DNA of 64,000 bases from Thermalbibacter longus. GTDB lineage: Bacteria > Chloroflexota > Chloroflexia > Thermomicrobiales > Thermomicrobiaceae. Position numbers and translations under genes: made by a program. The DNA is taken from NCBI RefSeq assembly GCF_023806485.1, contig NZ_JAMSLR010000011.1, positions 1 through 64,000 on the forward strand. The letters run 5' to 3'. The notes below the pieces were generated by a model. It worked only from the letters and a program-made list of their open reading frames with translations. It had not been told where the DNA came from and did no database searches. This document shows positions 53,333 to 64,000 of the stretch, one piece after another. The number at the start of each line of letters is the position of its first letter. The first letter of the stretch is position 1.

Positions 53333-53467
53333 CTACCGCTCGCCGAAGAGCTCCCCGAGGTGTGCCGCGATATCGAAGATGAGCATGACCAGCAAGGGCA
53401 CCAGCAGCAGGACGATCGGGATCAGCAGGAACTTGATCAGCTCGGCAAAGATGGTACCGAACTCCAT
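53333..53467 (-). CDS. 44-residue single-helix membrane protein
   Basis: A short frame too small for routine gene calling but well supported by its hydrophobic segment. GGAGGG lies 7 bases before the ATG. After a short amphipathic start (MEFGTIFAELIKF) comes one TM helix (LLIPIVLLLVPLLVMLIF) and a charged tail ending GELFGER. No family is recognised. It precedes DUF2905 by 87 bases and is probably co-expressed. Confidence 0.6.
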   Translation of the reverse strand: MEFGTIFAELIKFLLIPIVLLLVPLLVMLIFDIAAHLGELFGER

Positions 53468-53672
53468 CGTGCGTCCCTCCGGAGTGCCGCGCTGCCCGTC
53501 TCCGTTCCAGGGTACGGCGCGCCGTCACCCGCGGCAACCTCGCGTCGCTCTACAGCTCTGCTCGACTTCGGATGCAACCGTGACCGTGCCCGCCTCAGCC
53601 CCTTACCGGCGAGCTGAGCGCGGAGGGGGAGGCATCTCGTGCCCCGACCCCTCCGCGAGCCCATGCCACCGG

Positions 53673-56285
<2,613 letters not shown>

Positions 56286-56361
56286 GACAGAAAACGACCC
56301 CTCCTGTCGTCTCGCATCTTCGTAGGTTCAGTGTGCGACCGGTATGGTGAAGCGCGGGGCG

Positions 56362-56718
56362 TTACGACTCCACGCTGGCGCCGATCTCCTGTAGCATCGT
56401 GTCGATCTCCGCCACGACGCTGTCGAAGATCCGGTCATACTGCTCGGAGATCGCCAGGCACCGCTCCCGAAGCTGTCGCAGGCGCGATGTCAACCCGAGC
56501 GCGAGCTGAACGCCAGCGAGATTCACCCCACGCTCCTCGACCAGGTGCTTCACCTGGCGCAGCCTCTCCAGGTCTTCGGCTGAATAGAGCCGCAAGTTAC
56601 CCGGCGTCCGCGATGGCGCGACGAACCCCTCGCGCTCGTACTTGCGCAATGTCTGCGGGTGCAACTCCAGCAGTCGCGCCGCCACACTGATCACATAGAG
56701 CGGTTCCGATCGTCGCAT
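56362..56718 (-). CDS. hspR: HspR-type MerR-family heat-shock repressor
   Basis: A 118-residue regulator with a MerR winged helix-turn-helix at about 8-75 (YVISVAARLLELHPQTLRKYE then RTPGNLRLYSAEDLERL), followed by a short helical C-terminus. HspR proteins repress clpB, dnaK or dnaJ genes with DnaK as co-repressor. It precedes clpB and both genes run from one promoter region. The classic HAIR inverted repeat is not seen; only CTTGA and TGACAC half-site-like words occur. Confidence 0.9.
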   Translation of the reverse strand: MRRSEPLYVISVAARLLELHPQTLRKYEREGFVAPSRTPGNLRLYSAEDLERLRQVKHLVEERGVNLAGVQLALGLTSRLRQLRERCLAISEQYDRIFDSVVAEIDTMLQEIGASVES

Positions 56719-56743
56719 AGCCTCTCCCCGGCTACTTCACCAT

Positions 56744-56788
56744 CTTGACACAGACGGATTATAGCACACCTGACACGGAGTGTATCAA
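56744..56788 (-). promoter_or_regulatory. Promoter of hspR-clpB
   Basis: Minus strand TTGATA (56783-56788), a 19-base spacer ending TGC, and TATAAT (56758-56763). The extended -10 and next bases are identical to those of dnaJ over 13 bases (56754-56766 versus 989-1001). CTTGACACAG (56744-56753) and CCTGACACGG (56769-56778) on the plus strand form an imperfect direct repeat around the -10, a possible HspR site. Confidence 0.65.
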
Positions 56789-56833
56789 ACCAATGCCGTA
56801 GTCAGCGCGGTGCAGCGATCGAGGTCGTGCTGC

Positions 56834-56847
56834 GGTGTGTACACACC
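56834..56847. promoter_or_regulatory. 14-bp perfect palindrome GGTGTGTACACACC
   Basis: It lies in the 327-base gap between the carboxypeptidase stop and hspR, about 116 bases beyond the hspR start. A perfect dyad of this length suits a dimeric regulator. The rest of the gap up to 57045 is GC-rich with no gene or RNA signal I can name. Confidence 0.35.
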
Positions 56848-57045
56848 CGCTTCGGTAGCGAGCTCCGGCCGGCGCCCCTCACACGTCACGCGTGCCACTC
56901 ATCGCTGGCCGTCGAGAACGCGCCCGGGGCAGGGCGGTGTTGCGAGGGTCGATACCTCCGTGTGAGCAGCCAGAGGGCCTACCGGCGCACGCGCCCGGCG
57001 CGCGGGATGCGGGCGCGACCGTGCAGATCCACGCCCAGCAGAGGA

Positions 57046-58836
57046 CTACCCCGGCTGTCCACTGCGCGCCAGTGGCCGGTTGGCCATCTTGTACACGGGT
57101 GACTCCAACGGCTCGACGATGGCGGCAGCCTGGTCGAGCTCCGCCTCGAGCAGCGGGGTGCTGCCGAAGCTCAGCCGCACGACGGTCAGCAACGTCCTGG
57201 CGTCCCGGCCACGGCGGACGGCGCGGTAGGCGCGGGCCGCCATGACATAGCCGGCTGGAGGCATGCTCCAGAACCCTGGGCAACGGGTGAAGTCGTAGCT
57301 GGCATCGACCCTGAGCGCGTGCCGGAACTCGCTCTCGGCGGCATGGTAGTCGCCACGGCGAGCCAGCTTGATCGCGCGGGCGGTGATCGCCTCGGCGGCG
57401 TTGAACGCGACGACGCGTGGCTGGTCGCCGGAGCCGCTCGCTGGAGCAGAGATCGGCCGCTCCAGGCCGGCTGGTCGTGTGCGGGTGGGCCTCGGCCCCC
57501 GTGCCAGCGGGTCCCTTGCTATGCCATGCCTGGCTGTGCCGCGGTAACGGCTCCGCCGCTCATCACGCGTGTCCCAGCGCCTGGCTACCGGTTGCCTGAG
57601 CAACCGGCGCTCGGCGGCGCGTCGCCGGGCGCGTTCCCGGCGCTGCCAGAGCAGGCTGCCGAGCCCCAGTACAGTCGGATAGGTGGTCACCAGCGCGAGG
57701 GCCGCTCCCATCGCCAGCAGCGCCGACACCGGCCAGCGCCAGGTCTCAGGCGGTTCCTCGGTGTTCGCCGCCGGGCGGATCACCGCGACGTCCGGTGCCT
57801 CCCGGCGCACCGTCAGCCCGGTTGCCGGCTGCTGCGACGGTGCAGCGGCGGTCGAAGCCGGTGCCGTCCCTGTCGAGGTGGCAGCCTGGGTGAGCGCTGC
57901 ATCCCCAGTCACCGCAGCGTCCGTCGTCTCGAGCGGAGCTGCCTGGGCGGCTGTCGACGCCGGCTGCATTGCGCTTCCGCGGGCGAGCTGCGCGAACCCG
58001 TAGTCCAGCAGGGTCTCGGCATCCTGGTACCAGGACTCAGCGGTGCTTCCCAGTAACACCGCGATAATCGTATGGCCGTCCCGCTCGGCCGCCTGCATCA
58101 GGCAGTAGCCACAACCGTCCGTGATGCCTGTCTTGCCACCGATGAGCCCGGGGTACGAGCCGAGCAGCCGGTTCGATTGCTGCAGGGCATAGTGCTCGTC
58201 CTGATAGATCGGGCTCCCGATGATCTGGCGAAAGGTCGGATTCCGCAGCGCCTCCCGGGTGAGCAGTGCGAGGTCGCGGGCGGTTGAGCGATGCCCGGGT
58301 TGATCCAGTCCGTGGGGGTTGAGAAAATGCGTATCGTGGAGGCCCATCCGTTCGAGCATCAGGTTGGTGCGCCGCATGAAGCGGTCGACCGACTCCTGCG
58401 GCGAGTCCCCGGGCAAGGAGCCGAGGTTGCGAGCAATGGTCATGGCGGCATCGTTGCCCGACGGCAATAGCAGCCCGTAGAGCGCTGTCTCCAGTGTCAG
58501 CTCGTCACCGGCTGCCAGCCCCATCGAGGCCTCTCCGACGAGGTCGTACTGGTCGACCGTCAGAACCTCGTCGAGCGGAGCGCTCTCGAGGGCGACCAGC
58601 GCGACCGCGATCTTGGTCAGGCTCGCTGGGGCCCAGGGCTGGTCGGGACTCTTCGCGTAGAGGACGGTGCCAGTGTCGGCGTCGATGACGATGGCGGATT
58701 GTGCCGCGATAGCCAGGTCTGCTGCCCGAAGAGGCATCGGTTCGAGTCCGGCTGCGACCGTAGCCAGTGTGATGACCGCGATCAGCGCGAGTGCCCGACG
58801 ATATGCCCCCCCACCAGTCACATCGTCCATCCTCAC
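57046..58836 (-). CDS. D-alanyl-D-alanine carboxypeptidase with membrane-anchored C-terminal extension
   Basis: Penicillin-binding protein of the S11 family (596 residues, well over the usual 400). A signal helix at about 13-38 precedes the catalytic domain with Ser72-x-x-Lys75, Ser126-Gly-Asn128 and Lys235-Thr-Gly237, all intact. The enzyme trims the fifth D-Ala of peptidoglycan stem peptides outside the cell. After a Thr/Ala-rich linker comes a TM helix near 368-395. An Arg-rich and then helical repeat-like region (about 480-575) follows, inferred to be cytoplasmic. The extension is odd and may sense or scaffold. The start is 58836 or an ATG two codons on. Confidence 0.9.
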   Translation of the reverse strand: MRMDDVTGGGAYRRALALIAVITLATVAAGLEPMPLRAADLAIAAQSAIVIDADTGTVLYAKSPDQPWAPASLTKIAVALVALESAPLDEVLTVDQYDLVGEASMGLAAGDELTLETALYGLLLPSGNDAAMTIARNLGSLPGDSPQESVDRFMRRTNLMLERMGLHDTHFLNPHGLDQPGHRSTARDLALLTREALRNPTFRQIIGSPIYQDEHYALQQSNRLLGSYPGLIGGKTGITDGCGYCLMQAAERDGHTIIAVLLGSTAESWYQDAETLLDYGFAQLARGSAMQPASTAAQAAPLETTDAAVTGDAALTQAATSTGTAPASTAAAPSQQPATGLTVRREAPDVAVIRPAANTEEPPETWRWPVSALLAMGAALALVTTYPTVLGLGSLLWQRRERARRRAAERRLLRQPVARRWDTRDERRSRYRGTARHGIARDPLARGPRPTRTRPAGLERPISAPASGSGDQPRVVAFNAAEAITARAIKLARRGDYHAAESEFRHALRVDASYDFTRCPGFWSMPPAGYVMAARAYRAVRRGRDARTLLTVVRLSFGSTPLLEAELDQAAAIVEPLESPVYKMANRPLARSGQPG

Positions 58837-59060
58837 TAGGCAGCCAGGAGGCGACCCCTGGCTGCGCAGGCTACACGAACCGGTGCCGTCGAGTCACCAT
58901 CCTAGCAGGTCAACGGCGTACGTACAATAGAACATATGACTCGTCGCGGTCGCGTGGCTAGCGCGTAGCGCCGGTGGTAGCATCGAGACGCGGCCGCGCG
59001 CTCCTGGAGGTCGGCGTGTCGAGCGGTCGCTACCCCTGCCACAGTGAATGGAGGCTAGCA

Positions 59061-60269
59061 ATGAGCATCGATTTCCCCGGCAAGGGAAAGGTCGCGGTCC
59101 TGAGGACGACGCCGGAGACGGTGCTGGGCGATATCGGCCGGGTGATGCAGATGGCCGGCTACGAGGCGGCGCTCCCCAAAGATCGCGACACGATCTTGAA
59201 GGTCAACATCACCTGGGACACCTGGTATCCCGGCTGCTCGACGACGCCTTGGCAGCTCGAAGGCGTGATCCGCCGCCTCAAGGCAGACGGATACGGCCGT
59301 CTCATCGCTGCCCACAATCGCACGGTCGTCGTGGATGCGTACCGGGGCGAGCGCAACAACAAGCACAAGTATGTAGTGGACAAGTACGGGGTGGAGAACA
59401 TCCATCTCTACGAACCGGATGTCGAGTGGGTCGTCTACGAGCCGAAGCGCGAGTTGATGGTGCTGCCGCAGATCTTCCCCGAGGGGATCAAGATCCCTAA
59501 GCTCTTCCTCGGCCGCAACATCATCCACCTGCCGACCGTCAAGACGCATGTCTTCACCACCATCACCGGCGCGATGAAGAACGCGTTCGGCGGGCTCTTG
59601 AACGAGCGGCGGCACTGGACGCATGCGGTCATCCACGAGACGCTGGTCGACTTGCTGACTATCCAGCAGGAGATTCACCCGGGCATCTTCGCGGTGATGG
59701 ATGGCACCTTCGCTGGCGACGGCCCGGGGCCGCGCGCCATGCGCCCGCACGAGAAGGACATCATCCTCGCCAGCGCCGATCAGGTGGCGATCGATGCCAT
59801 CAGCGCGAAGCTCCAGGGGTTCGATCCGCTCTCGATCCCCTTCATCCGCCTGGCGCACGAGCGCGGGCTCGGCATCGGCGACCCGCGGGAGATCGAGGTA
59901 GTCGGCATCGATATCTCGAACGAGAACTGGGGGTTCGTCGCCGGAGACACATTTGCTAGTAAGGGCCAAAAGCTGATCTACCACGGACCGCTGAAGCCGT
60001 TCGAGAACCTGTTGCTGCGCTCGCCGCTCGTGCCCTGGTCGTATTTCGCCTCGAACTTCTATCACAACGTGTACTGGTATCCGGTGCACGGCCGCCGGCG
60101 GGTAAAGCAGGCGCTGGAGAGCAAGTGGGGGCAGCTTTTCCTGAGCTACGACGATGGCAAAGTGGTCCTGCCAGGGCCGGAACCGAAAGCGACTGTGCTG
60201 GCCGTCGCTGGCCTGGCCGGACTGCTCCTCTCCGCCGTGGCGCTGGGGCGGCGGCTCCGTAGCGCCTGA
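59061..60269 (+). CDS. DUF362 domain protein with C-terminal membrane helix
   Basis: A 402-residue protein of the DUF362 family, mainly found near iron-sulfur proteins but here without ferredoxin Cys motifs. Conserved stretches include VNITWDTWYPGCSTTPWQ, LPTVKTHVFTTITGAMKNAFGG and AIDAISAKLQGFDPLSI. A C-terminal TM helix (VLAVAGLAGLLLSAVALG) is followed by a short basic tail. The function is unknown. The ATG at 59061 follows GGAGGC by 6 bases, so the 29-codon upstream extension of the frame is not used. A TACAAT -10-like box is at 58923-58928. Confidence 0.85.
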   Translation: MSIDFPGKGKVAVLRTTPETVLGDIGRVMQMAGYEAALPKDRDTILKVNITWDTWYPGCSTTPWQLEGVIRRLKADGYGRLIAAHNRTVVVDAYRGERNNKHKYVVDKYGVENIHLYEPDVEWVVYEPKRELMVLPQIFPEGIKIPKLFLGRNIIHLPTVKTHVFTTITGAMKNAFGGLLNERRHWTHAVIHETLVDLLTIQQEIHPGIFAVMDGTFAGDGPGPRAMRPHEKDIILASADQVAIDAISAKLQGFDPLSIPFIRLAHERGLGIGDPREIEVVGIDISNENWGFVAGDTFASKGQKLIYHGPLKPFENLLLRSPLVPWSYFASNFYHNVYWYPVHGRRRVKQALESKWGQLFLSYDDGKVVLPGPEPKATVLAVAGLAGLLLSAVALGRRLRSA

Positions 60270-60355
60270 GCCTTTGGCCGGCGGGCTCGGGCCGCCGGCG
60301 AGGTCGCTGGACCTCGCGGCCGGGGCGGACCTCCCGCTGAGCCCATCCAGCGCTG

Positions 60356-60364
60356 TGCTATAAT
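60356..60364 (+). promoter_or_regulatory. Extended -10 promoter of dnaN
   Basis: TGC-TATAAT directly, the same extended form as for dnaJ and hspR, 42 bases before the dnaN GTG. The -35 region is not recognisable, as is usual for extended -10 promoters. Confidence 0.65.
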
Positions 60365-60406
60365 GGCACGTGGGGAGTGTACGGACACTGAAGGGAGCAG
60401 GCGGCT

Positions 60407-61549
60407 GTGCAGGTCACCTGTCAACAGGGTGAACTCCATCGGGCGCTCGCGCACGTTTCGCGGGCCGTGGCACGCAAGTCCACGCTGCCCGTGCTCAGCA
60501 ACGTGCTCCTCTCGGCCCAGGAGGGCCAACTGCGCCTGGCCGCGACCAATCTGGAGATCGCGATCGCCGCTTCGCTCCCGGCCCGCGTGGCCGAGGCCGG
60601 CCAGCTCACCGTCCGGGCGGACTTGCTGACTGAATTCATCAGTAGCTTGCCCAGTGACGAGGTGACCCTGCGGATCGAGCCAGGCTCGCTCACCCTGGCG
60701 GTGAGTTGTAGCTACTCGAAAGCGAACATCAAGGGCATCCCGGCTGAGGACTTCCCGACGCTCCCCGAGATCGGCGAGCAGACGCCCACTGCTCGGATCG
60801 AGAGTGGACTGCTCCGCGAGATGATCGGCCAGGTCGCCTTCGCCGCAGCCACGGACGATAGCCGGCCGGTGCTGGCCGGAGTACTGGTCGAGTTCCAGGG
60901 CTCGACGCTCACGATGGCAGCCGCCGACGGTTTTCGGCTGTCGGTGCGCTCAGCGGAGCTCGACGAGCCGGTCGCTGAGGATCTCTCGATCATCGTGCCC
61001 GCGAGAGCATTGCAGGAGCTCGCCCGCAGCATGGCCGACGCGGAGGGGACGATCGACCTGCTGGTCACGCCCACTCGTAGCCAGCTTCTGGCCCGCTCGG
61101 GGCCAGTCGAATTCCTCAGCCGGTTGATCGATGGCCACTTCCCGGAGTTCCGCCAGATCATCCCCAAGACCTACAACACGCGTGTGGTCGTCTCTCGGGA
61201 GGCGTTCCTGGCCGCGGCCCGGCGCGCCAAGATCTTCGCGCAGTCCAACAACGAGGTCGTGCGTCTCCAGCTCCTGCCCGGCGATAGCGAGCTGGATCCC
61301 GGGGCGGTCATCGTCTCGGCCCAGGCGGCCGAGGCGGGCGACAATGAGGATCTCCTCTCGGCGCGAGTAGAGGGCCCCAAGGCGCAGATCGCTTTCAATG
61401 GCCGGTACTTGTCCGATGTGCTCTCGGTCATGAAGTCGGCTGAGGTGGCCCTGGAGATGACCAGCCCCAACGCAGCCGGCGTGTTCCGGCCCGTCGGCGA
61501 CACAACGTTCACGCATGTGATCATGCCGATGGTGATCGGCAACATCTAG
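60407..61549 (+). CDS. dnaN: DNA polymerase III beta subunit (sliding clamp)
   Basis: A 380-residue ring-forming clamp that holds the replicative polymerase on DNA. Three repeats of the clamp fold are seen, with HRALAHVSRAVARKSTLPVLSN in repeat 1 and the C-terminal LMPM-like motif represented by HVIMPMVIGNI. The start is GTG at 60407 with AGGGAG upstream. recF follows 458 bases later. dnaA is not upstream (a DUF362 gene is), so the usual dnaA-dnaN-recF origin cluster is incomplete here. Confidence 0.95.
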   Translation: MQVTCQQGELHRALAHVSRAVARKSTLPVLSNVLLSAQEGQLRLAATNLEIAIAASLPARVAEAGQLTVRADLLTEFISSLPSDEVTLRIEPGSLTLAVSCSYSKANIKGIPAEDFPTLPEIGEQTPTARIESGLLREMIGQVAFAAATDDSRPVLAGVLVEFQGSTLTMAAADGFRLSVRSAELDEPVAEDLSIIVPARALQELARSMADAEGTIDLLVTPTRSQLLARSGPVEFLSRLIDGHFPEFRQIIPKTYNTRVVVSREAFLAAARRAKIFAQSNNEVVRLQLLPGDSELDPGAVIVSAQAAEAGDNEDLLSARVEGPKAQIAFNGRYLSDVLSVMKSAEVALEMTSPNAAGVFRPVGDTTFTHVIMPMVIGNI

Positions 61550-62007
61550 CTCGCCTCAGCGCGCCCGGCCCGTCGGCAGGCGGCTGAACGGCCCGTCATG
61601 CCTGACGCATCCCTGAAGGCACTCTGCCACCCGCTCGAGTACGGCCCTCGCGTCCTGGACGAGGCTGCCTGCGCCTCCTGTCTCTCTGTTCACGCTCGTG
61701 CGCGGCCTGGGTGCGGGCGACGCCAAGCACTGAAGTGCCGGGCTCAGCGAGGCTGCTCTACGGTATCGCCGTGAGCGGGGCAGCCGTGCAGGCGAGCTGT
61801 CTGTGAGCCGGGTTTCTGCGGCGAGCGCGGGCCTCAGCCCGTCACTCTGAGACCACACGTGACTGTCCCGCAGCAGCCTGCCTCGGCAGGCCATTACCCG
61901 GCAGAAGGGACTACGACGGATGGCTGCACGGCCGGAGTCCCGCCCGGCGCGATACCATTGCTCTCTGAAGACGCCGCGCTCGCGAGCCGTAGGAGAGCGA
62001 CTGCGCG
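61550..62007. other. Spacer between dnaN and recF
   Basis: The 458 bases carry no convincing gene; a 112-codon minus-strand frame (61556-61894) is Arg/Ser/Ala-rich and has no domain. The only notable structure is a small stem GCCTGC-CTCG-GCAGGC (61878-61893). No TTATCCACA-type DnaA box is seen, so it is probably not the origin. RecF may use a promoter here. Confidence 0.4.
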
Positions 62008-63216
62008 ATGTATCTCCGTAGGATCGAGCTCGAGGAGTTCCGTTGCTTTCATCACCTCGATCTGCCGTTGCCCCCCTCGGGGCTCCGGCTCGTCGGCTCG
62101 AACGCCGCTGGCAAGACCTCGCTCCTCGAGGCGATCTACCTCCTCGCGACGACTCGCTCCTTCCGCACCGCTACGGAGCGGCAACTCATCCATCGCGACA
62201 GCGGGCGCGACTACGGGCTGCCTCCCTACGCGCGGCTGGTCGGTGAAGTCCTCTACGATCACCTCCACACCACGATCGAGATGACGATCACGGTCGAGCC
62301 GGAGCGGAACAGTGCCCGCAAGCGGATCAGGCAGGACGGTCTACCACGCCGGGCGATCGATGTCGTGGGTACCCTCCGGGTCGTGCTTTTTTCCCCCGAA
62401 GACCTCGAGCTGATACTGGGCTCTCCGAGTGTCCGCCGTCGCTACCTCGATATCTCGCTCTCGCAGATCGACCAGGCCTACCTCCGGTCGCTCAGCCGGT
62501 ACGTCCGGCTGCTGGAGCAGCGCAATAGCCTCCTCAAGCAGATCGCGGCCGAGCCGTCGCGGGATCGTCGCGCGATCGAGGAGCAGCTCGCGTACTGGGA
62601 TGAACAGCTCGTGATCCACGGCTCTTACGTGCTGGTCGCCAGGCTGCGCTACGTCCACCGCCTGGCGGGCGCCCTCAACGGGCACTTCCGGAGTCTGGCG
62701 GTCAGCGACCTGCCGCTGTCGCTCGAGTACCAGAGCACGGTGCCCTTGCCCGATCCGCTTCGGGACCGGGTCGTCCTCGACAGCCTGCCCGATGCCCAGG
62801 CCAGGATAAACCAGCGCTTCCAGTCCGCGCTGCACGGCATACGCGACGACGAGCTCCGGCGGGGCATGACGCTGATCGGCCCTCACCGCGACGACCTGGT
62901 CTACACGCTGGCTGGCGAGGAGCTCGCCGCCTTCGGCTCGCGTGGCATGCAGCGGCTGGCCGTCGTCGCCACGAAGCTGGCCGAGATCGATGCGTTCTGC
63001 GGCGCGACCGGCGAGTTGCCGGTACTCCTGCTCGACGACGTGCTCTCCGAGCTCGACCAGGAGCACCAGGATCGCCTGCTCCAGTCCCTCAGCGGCGTGC
63101 CGGCCCAGCGGTTCGTGACCGCGACCGACCGGCGGCTGCTCGAACATCCGGCGCTGGCCGAGTTGCCGATGTCGGAACTTCGCGACGGCCAGGTGTGCCT
63201 GCTGGTCGAGCCCTGA
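62008..63216 (+). CDS. recF: DNA repair and recombination protein RecF
   Basis: A 402-residue SMC-like ATPase that helps load RecA at single-strand gaps. Walker A is GSNAAGKT at 30-37. The ABC signature lies near SRGMQRLAV and Walker B in VLLLDDVLSELD, near the C-terminus. The N-terminal YLRRIELEEFRCF is typical. The ATG at 62008 follows GGAGAG by 11 bases. Normal length and complete. Confidence 0.95.
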   Translation: MYLRRIELEEFRCFHHLDLPLPPSGLRLVGSNAAGKTSLLEAIYLLATTRSFRTATERQLIHRDSGRDYGLPPYARLVGEVLYDHLHTTIEMTITVEPERNSARKRIRQDGLPRRAIDVVGTLRVVLFSPEDLELILGSPSVRRRYLDISLSQIDQAYLRSLSRYVRLLEQRNSLLKQIAAEPSRDRRAIEEQLAYWDEQLVIHGSYVLVARLRYVHRLAGALNGHFRSLAVSDLPLSLEYQSTVPLPDPLRDRVVLDSLPDAQARINQRFQSALHGIRDDELRRGMTLIGPHRDDLVYTLAGEELAAFGSRGMQRLAVVATKLAEIDAFCGATGELPVLLLDDVLSELDQEHQDRLLQSLSGVPAQRFVTATDRRLLEHPALAELPMSELRDGQVCLLVEP

Positions 63217-63345
63217 CAGCCGCGCGGGCAGTCTTCGGAGCGGCGAGACGACCTGCGGTAGGCGGCGACGCCGCACGCTCTTGACGCGCCGGCGCAAGAG
63301 TGGTACCCGACAGCGAGTCGAATGGCCCGTGGGAAGGGAGCAGGG

Positions 63346-64000
63346 ATGTCCAGCCCGAGCAGCTACGTCGTGTCGACTGTCCGAAGCGCTTTGCCGATCC
63401 TCGAGGAGGTCACCTACCTCAACACCGGCACCGTGGGCATCATGGCTGAACCCGTCCTGGCGGCGCACGTCGCGGCGGTGACGCAGTACGAACGGGGCGG
63501 CCACGCGGCAGAGGGCGCGGCGCGCCAAGGGTACGAGCGGGCGCGGGCCACTGTTGCCCGTCTGATCGGAGCCCAGCCAGACGAGATCGCGCTCACGCGC
63601 AACGCCACCGACGGCGTGGCGCTCATCGCCGCGAGCTTGCCGCTCGGGCCAGACGACCCTGTACTGACGACCGACCAGGAGCATCCGGCGGTGCTCCTGC
63701 CCTGGGCGCTAGCCCAGCGCCGTGGACGTGGTCGCCTCGCGTTCTTCCCGGTCTCGCCCGACCCCGAAGAGACGCTCAGCCGGTTCCTGCAGGCCCTGCG
63801 CCCCGCTACGAAGCTGGTCGTGGTCAGTCACGTCTCGTGCGAGACCGGAGCGCGCCTGCCGGTCGAGGCGATCTGTGCCTGCTGCCGCGAGCGAGGCATC
63901 CTGACCCTGATCGACTGCGCGCAGTCGGTAGGCCAGTTCCCGGTCGATGTCCAGCGGATCGGCAGCGACTTCGCCACGGGCAACGGCCACAAGTGGCTCT
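63346..64000 (+). CDS. Class V aminotransferase / cysteine desulfurase-like (partial, C-terminus off window)
   Basis: A PLP-dependent fold-type I enzyme, 218 residues visible. LNTGTVG opens the family, RNATDGV is near 85-91, QEHPAV near 111-116, and LIDCAQSVGQFPVDVQ carries Asp190 that binds the pyridine nitrogen. NGHKWL puts the catalytic Lys at residue 216, just inside the window. The ATG at 63346 has GGGAAGGGAG upstream. It could be a cysteine desulfurase, isopenicillin epimerase-like or other aminotransferase. The missing C-terminus would decide. Confidence 0.9.
   Translation, partial: MSSPSSYVVSTVRSALPILEEVTYLNTGTVGIMAEPVLAAHVAAVTQYERGGHAAEGAARQGYERARATVARLIGAQPDEIALTRNATDGVALIAASLPLGPDDPVLTTDQEHPAVLLPWALAQRRGRGRLAFFPVSPDPEETLSRFLQALRPATKLVVVSHVSCETGARLPVEAICACCRERGILTLIDCAQSVGQFPVDVQRIGSDFATGNGHKWL

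Noticed and set aside
61556-61894. 112-codon minus-strand ORF between dnaN and recF
   Set aside because: No ribosome site, low-complexity Arg/Ser/Ala content and no recognisable domain.
61550-62007. dnaN-recF spacer as oriC
   Set aside because: No DnaA-box-like nonamers or AT-rich unwinding region; GC-rich throughout.

Overview
The window is a GC-rich (about 65 percent by eye), densely coded stretch of bacterial chromosome with no rRNA, tRNA, IS element or CRISPR array that I could find. Frequent GTG and TTG starts, Tat-type lipoprotein binding proteins, an HspR-ClpB heat-shock pair, a SBP56/methanethiol oxidase and a CoxL-like molybdenum hydroxylase suggest a Gram-positive-like or Chloroflexota lineage. 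Thermomicrobia (Sphaerobacter-like) is my best guess, but it is an inference from gene content only.

Layout. 1-885: dnaJ, cut by the window edge, minus strand. 1076-6118: peptide ABC importer genes (dppC, dppB, binding protein) with an M24 peptidase. 6251-8342: a methyltransferase and a polyprenyl-type glycosyltransferase. 8478-10788: a HAD-IIA/Nudix fusion facing an O-methyltransferase. 11092-18567: a LacI-controlled operon, lacI-dppB-dppC-binding protein-DDAH-like hydrolase-M20 amidohydrolase, probably importing and degrading a guanidino or acylated amino compound. 18765-24319: a FGGY sugar kinase, then a folate operon (folB, folE, folP, folK) behind a polymer-forming membrane protein. 24714-27347: an APH/AAA fusion kinase and a lone tyrosine recombinase.

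27436-34997: a plus-strand catabolic run with an NCS2 purine/pyrimidine permease behind a strongly structured leader, a three-subunit xanthine dehydrogenase/CoxMSL-type enzyme, a metal-dependent cyclase-family hydrolase and a zinc alcohol dehydrogenase. 35067-39037: a minus-strand sulfur-related group (membrane protein, methanethiol oxidase-like SBP56 protein, sulfurtransferase, OsmC). 39038-39850: an 813-base gene-poor gap with two divergent promoters and a terminated leader-like transcript containing a 15-codon ORF whose ribosome site lies in a helix. It precedes a DUF1684 protein and leucyl aminopeptidase.

42173-53467: mixed housekeeping and envelope genes (YjbQ, XRE regulator, second sulfurtransferase, methyltransferases, an MMPL transporter, a second HAD-IIA phosphatase, a second M20 enzyme, an RraA-like protein, a DUF4349 lipoprotein and two tiny membrane proteins). 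53673-56718: hspR-clpB. 57046-58836: a D,D-carboxypeptidase with an unusual C-terminal extension. 59061-64000: a DUF362 protein, dnaN, recF and the start of a class V aminotransferase. Several core promoters share an extended -10 box, TGCTATAA; the dnaJ and hspR-clpB copies are identical over 13 bases.

The most promising novel material is regulatory: the 39.5-39.8 kb RNA, the 27.5-27.7 kb permease leader and the LacI operon promoter. The XDH/cyclase/ADH cluster of unknown substrate is the main enzymatic candidate.
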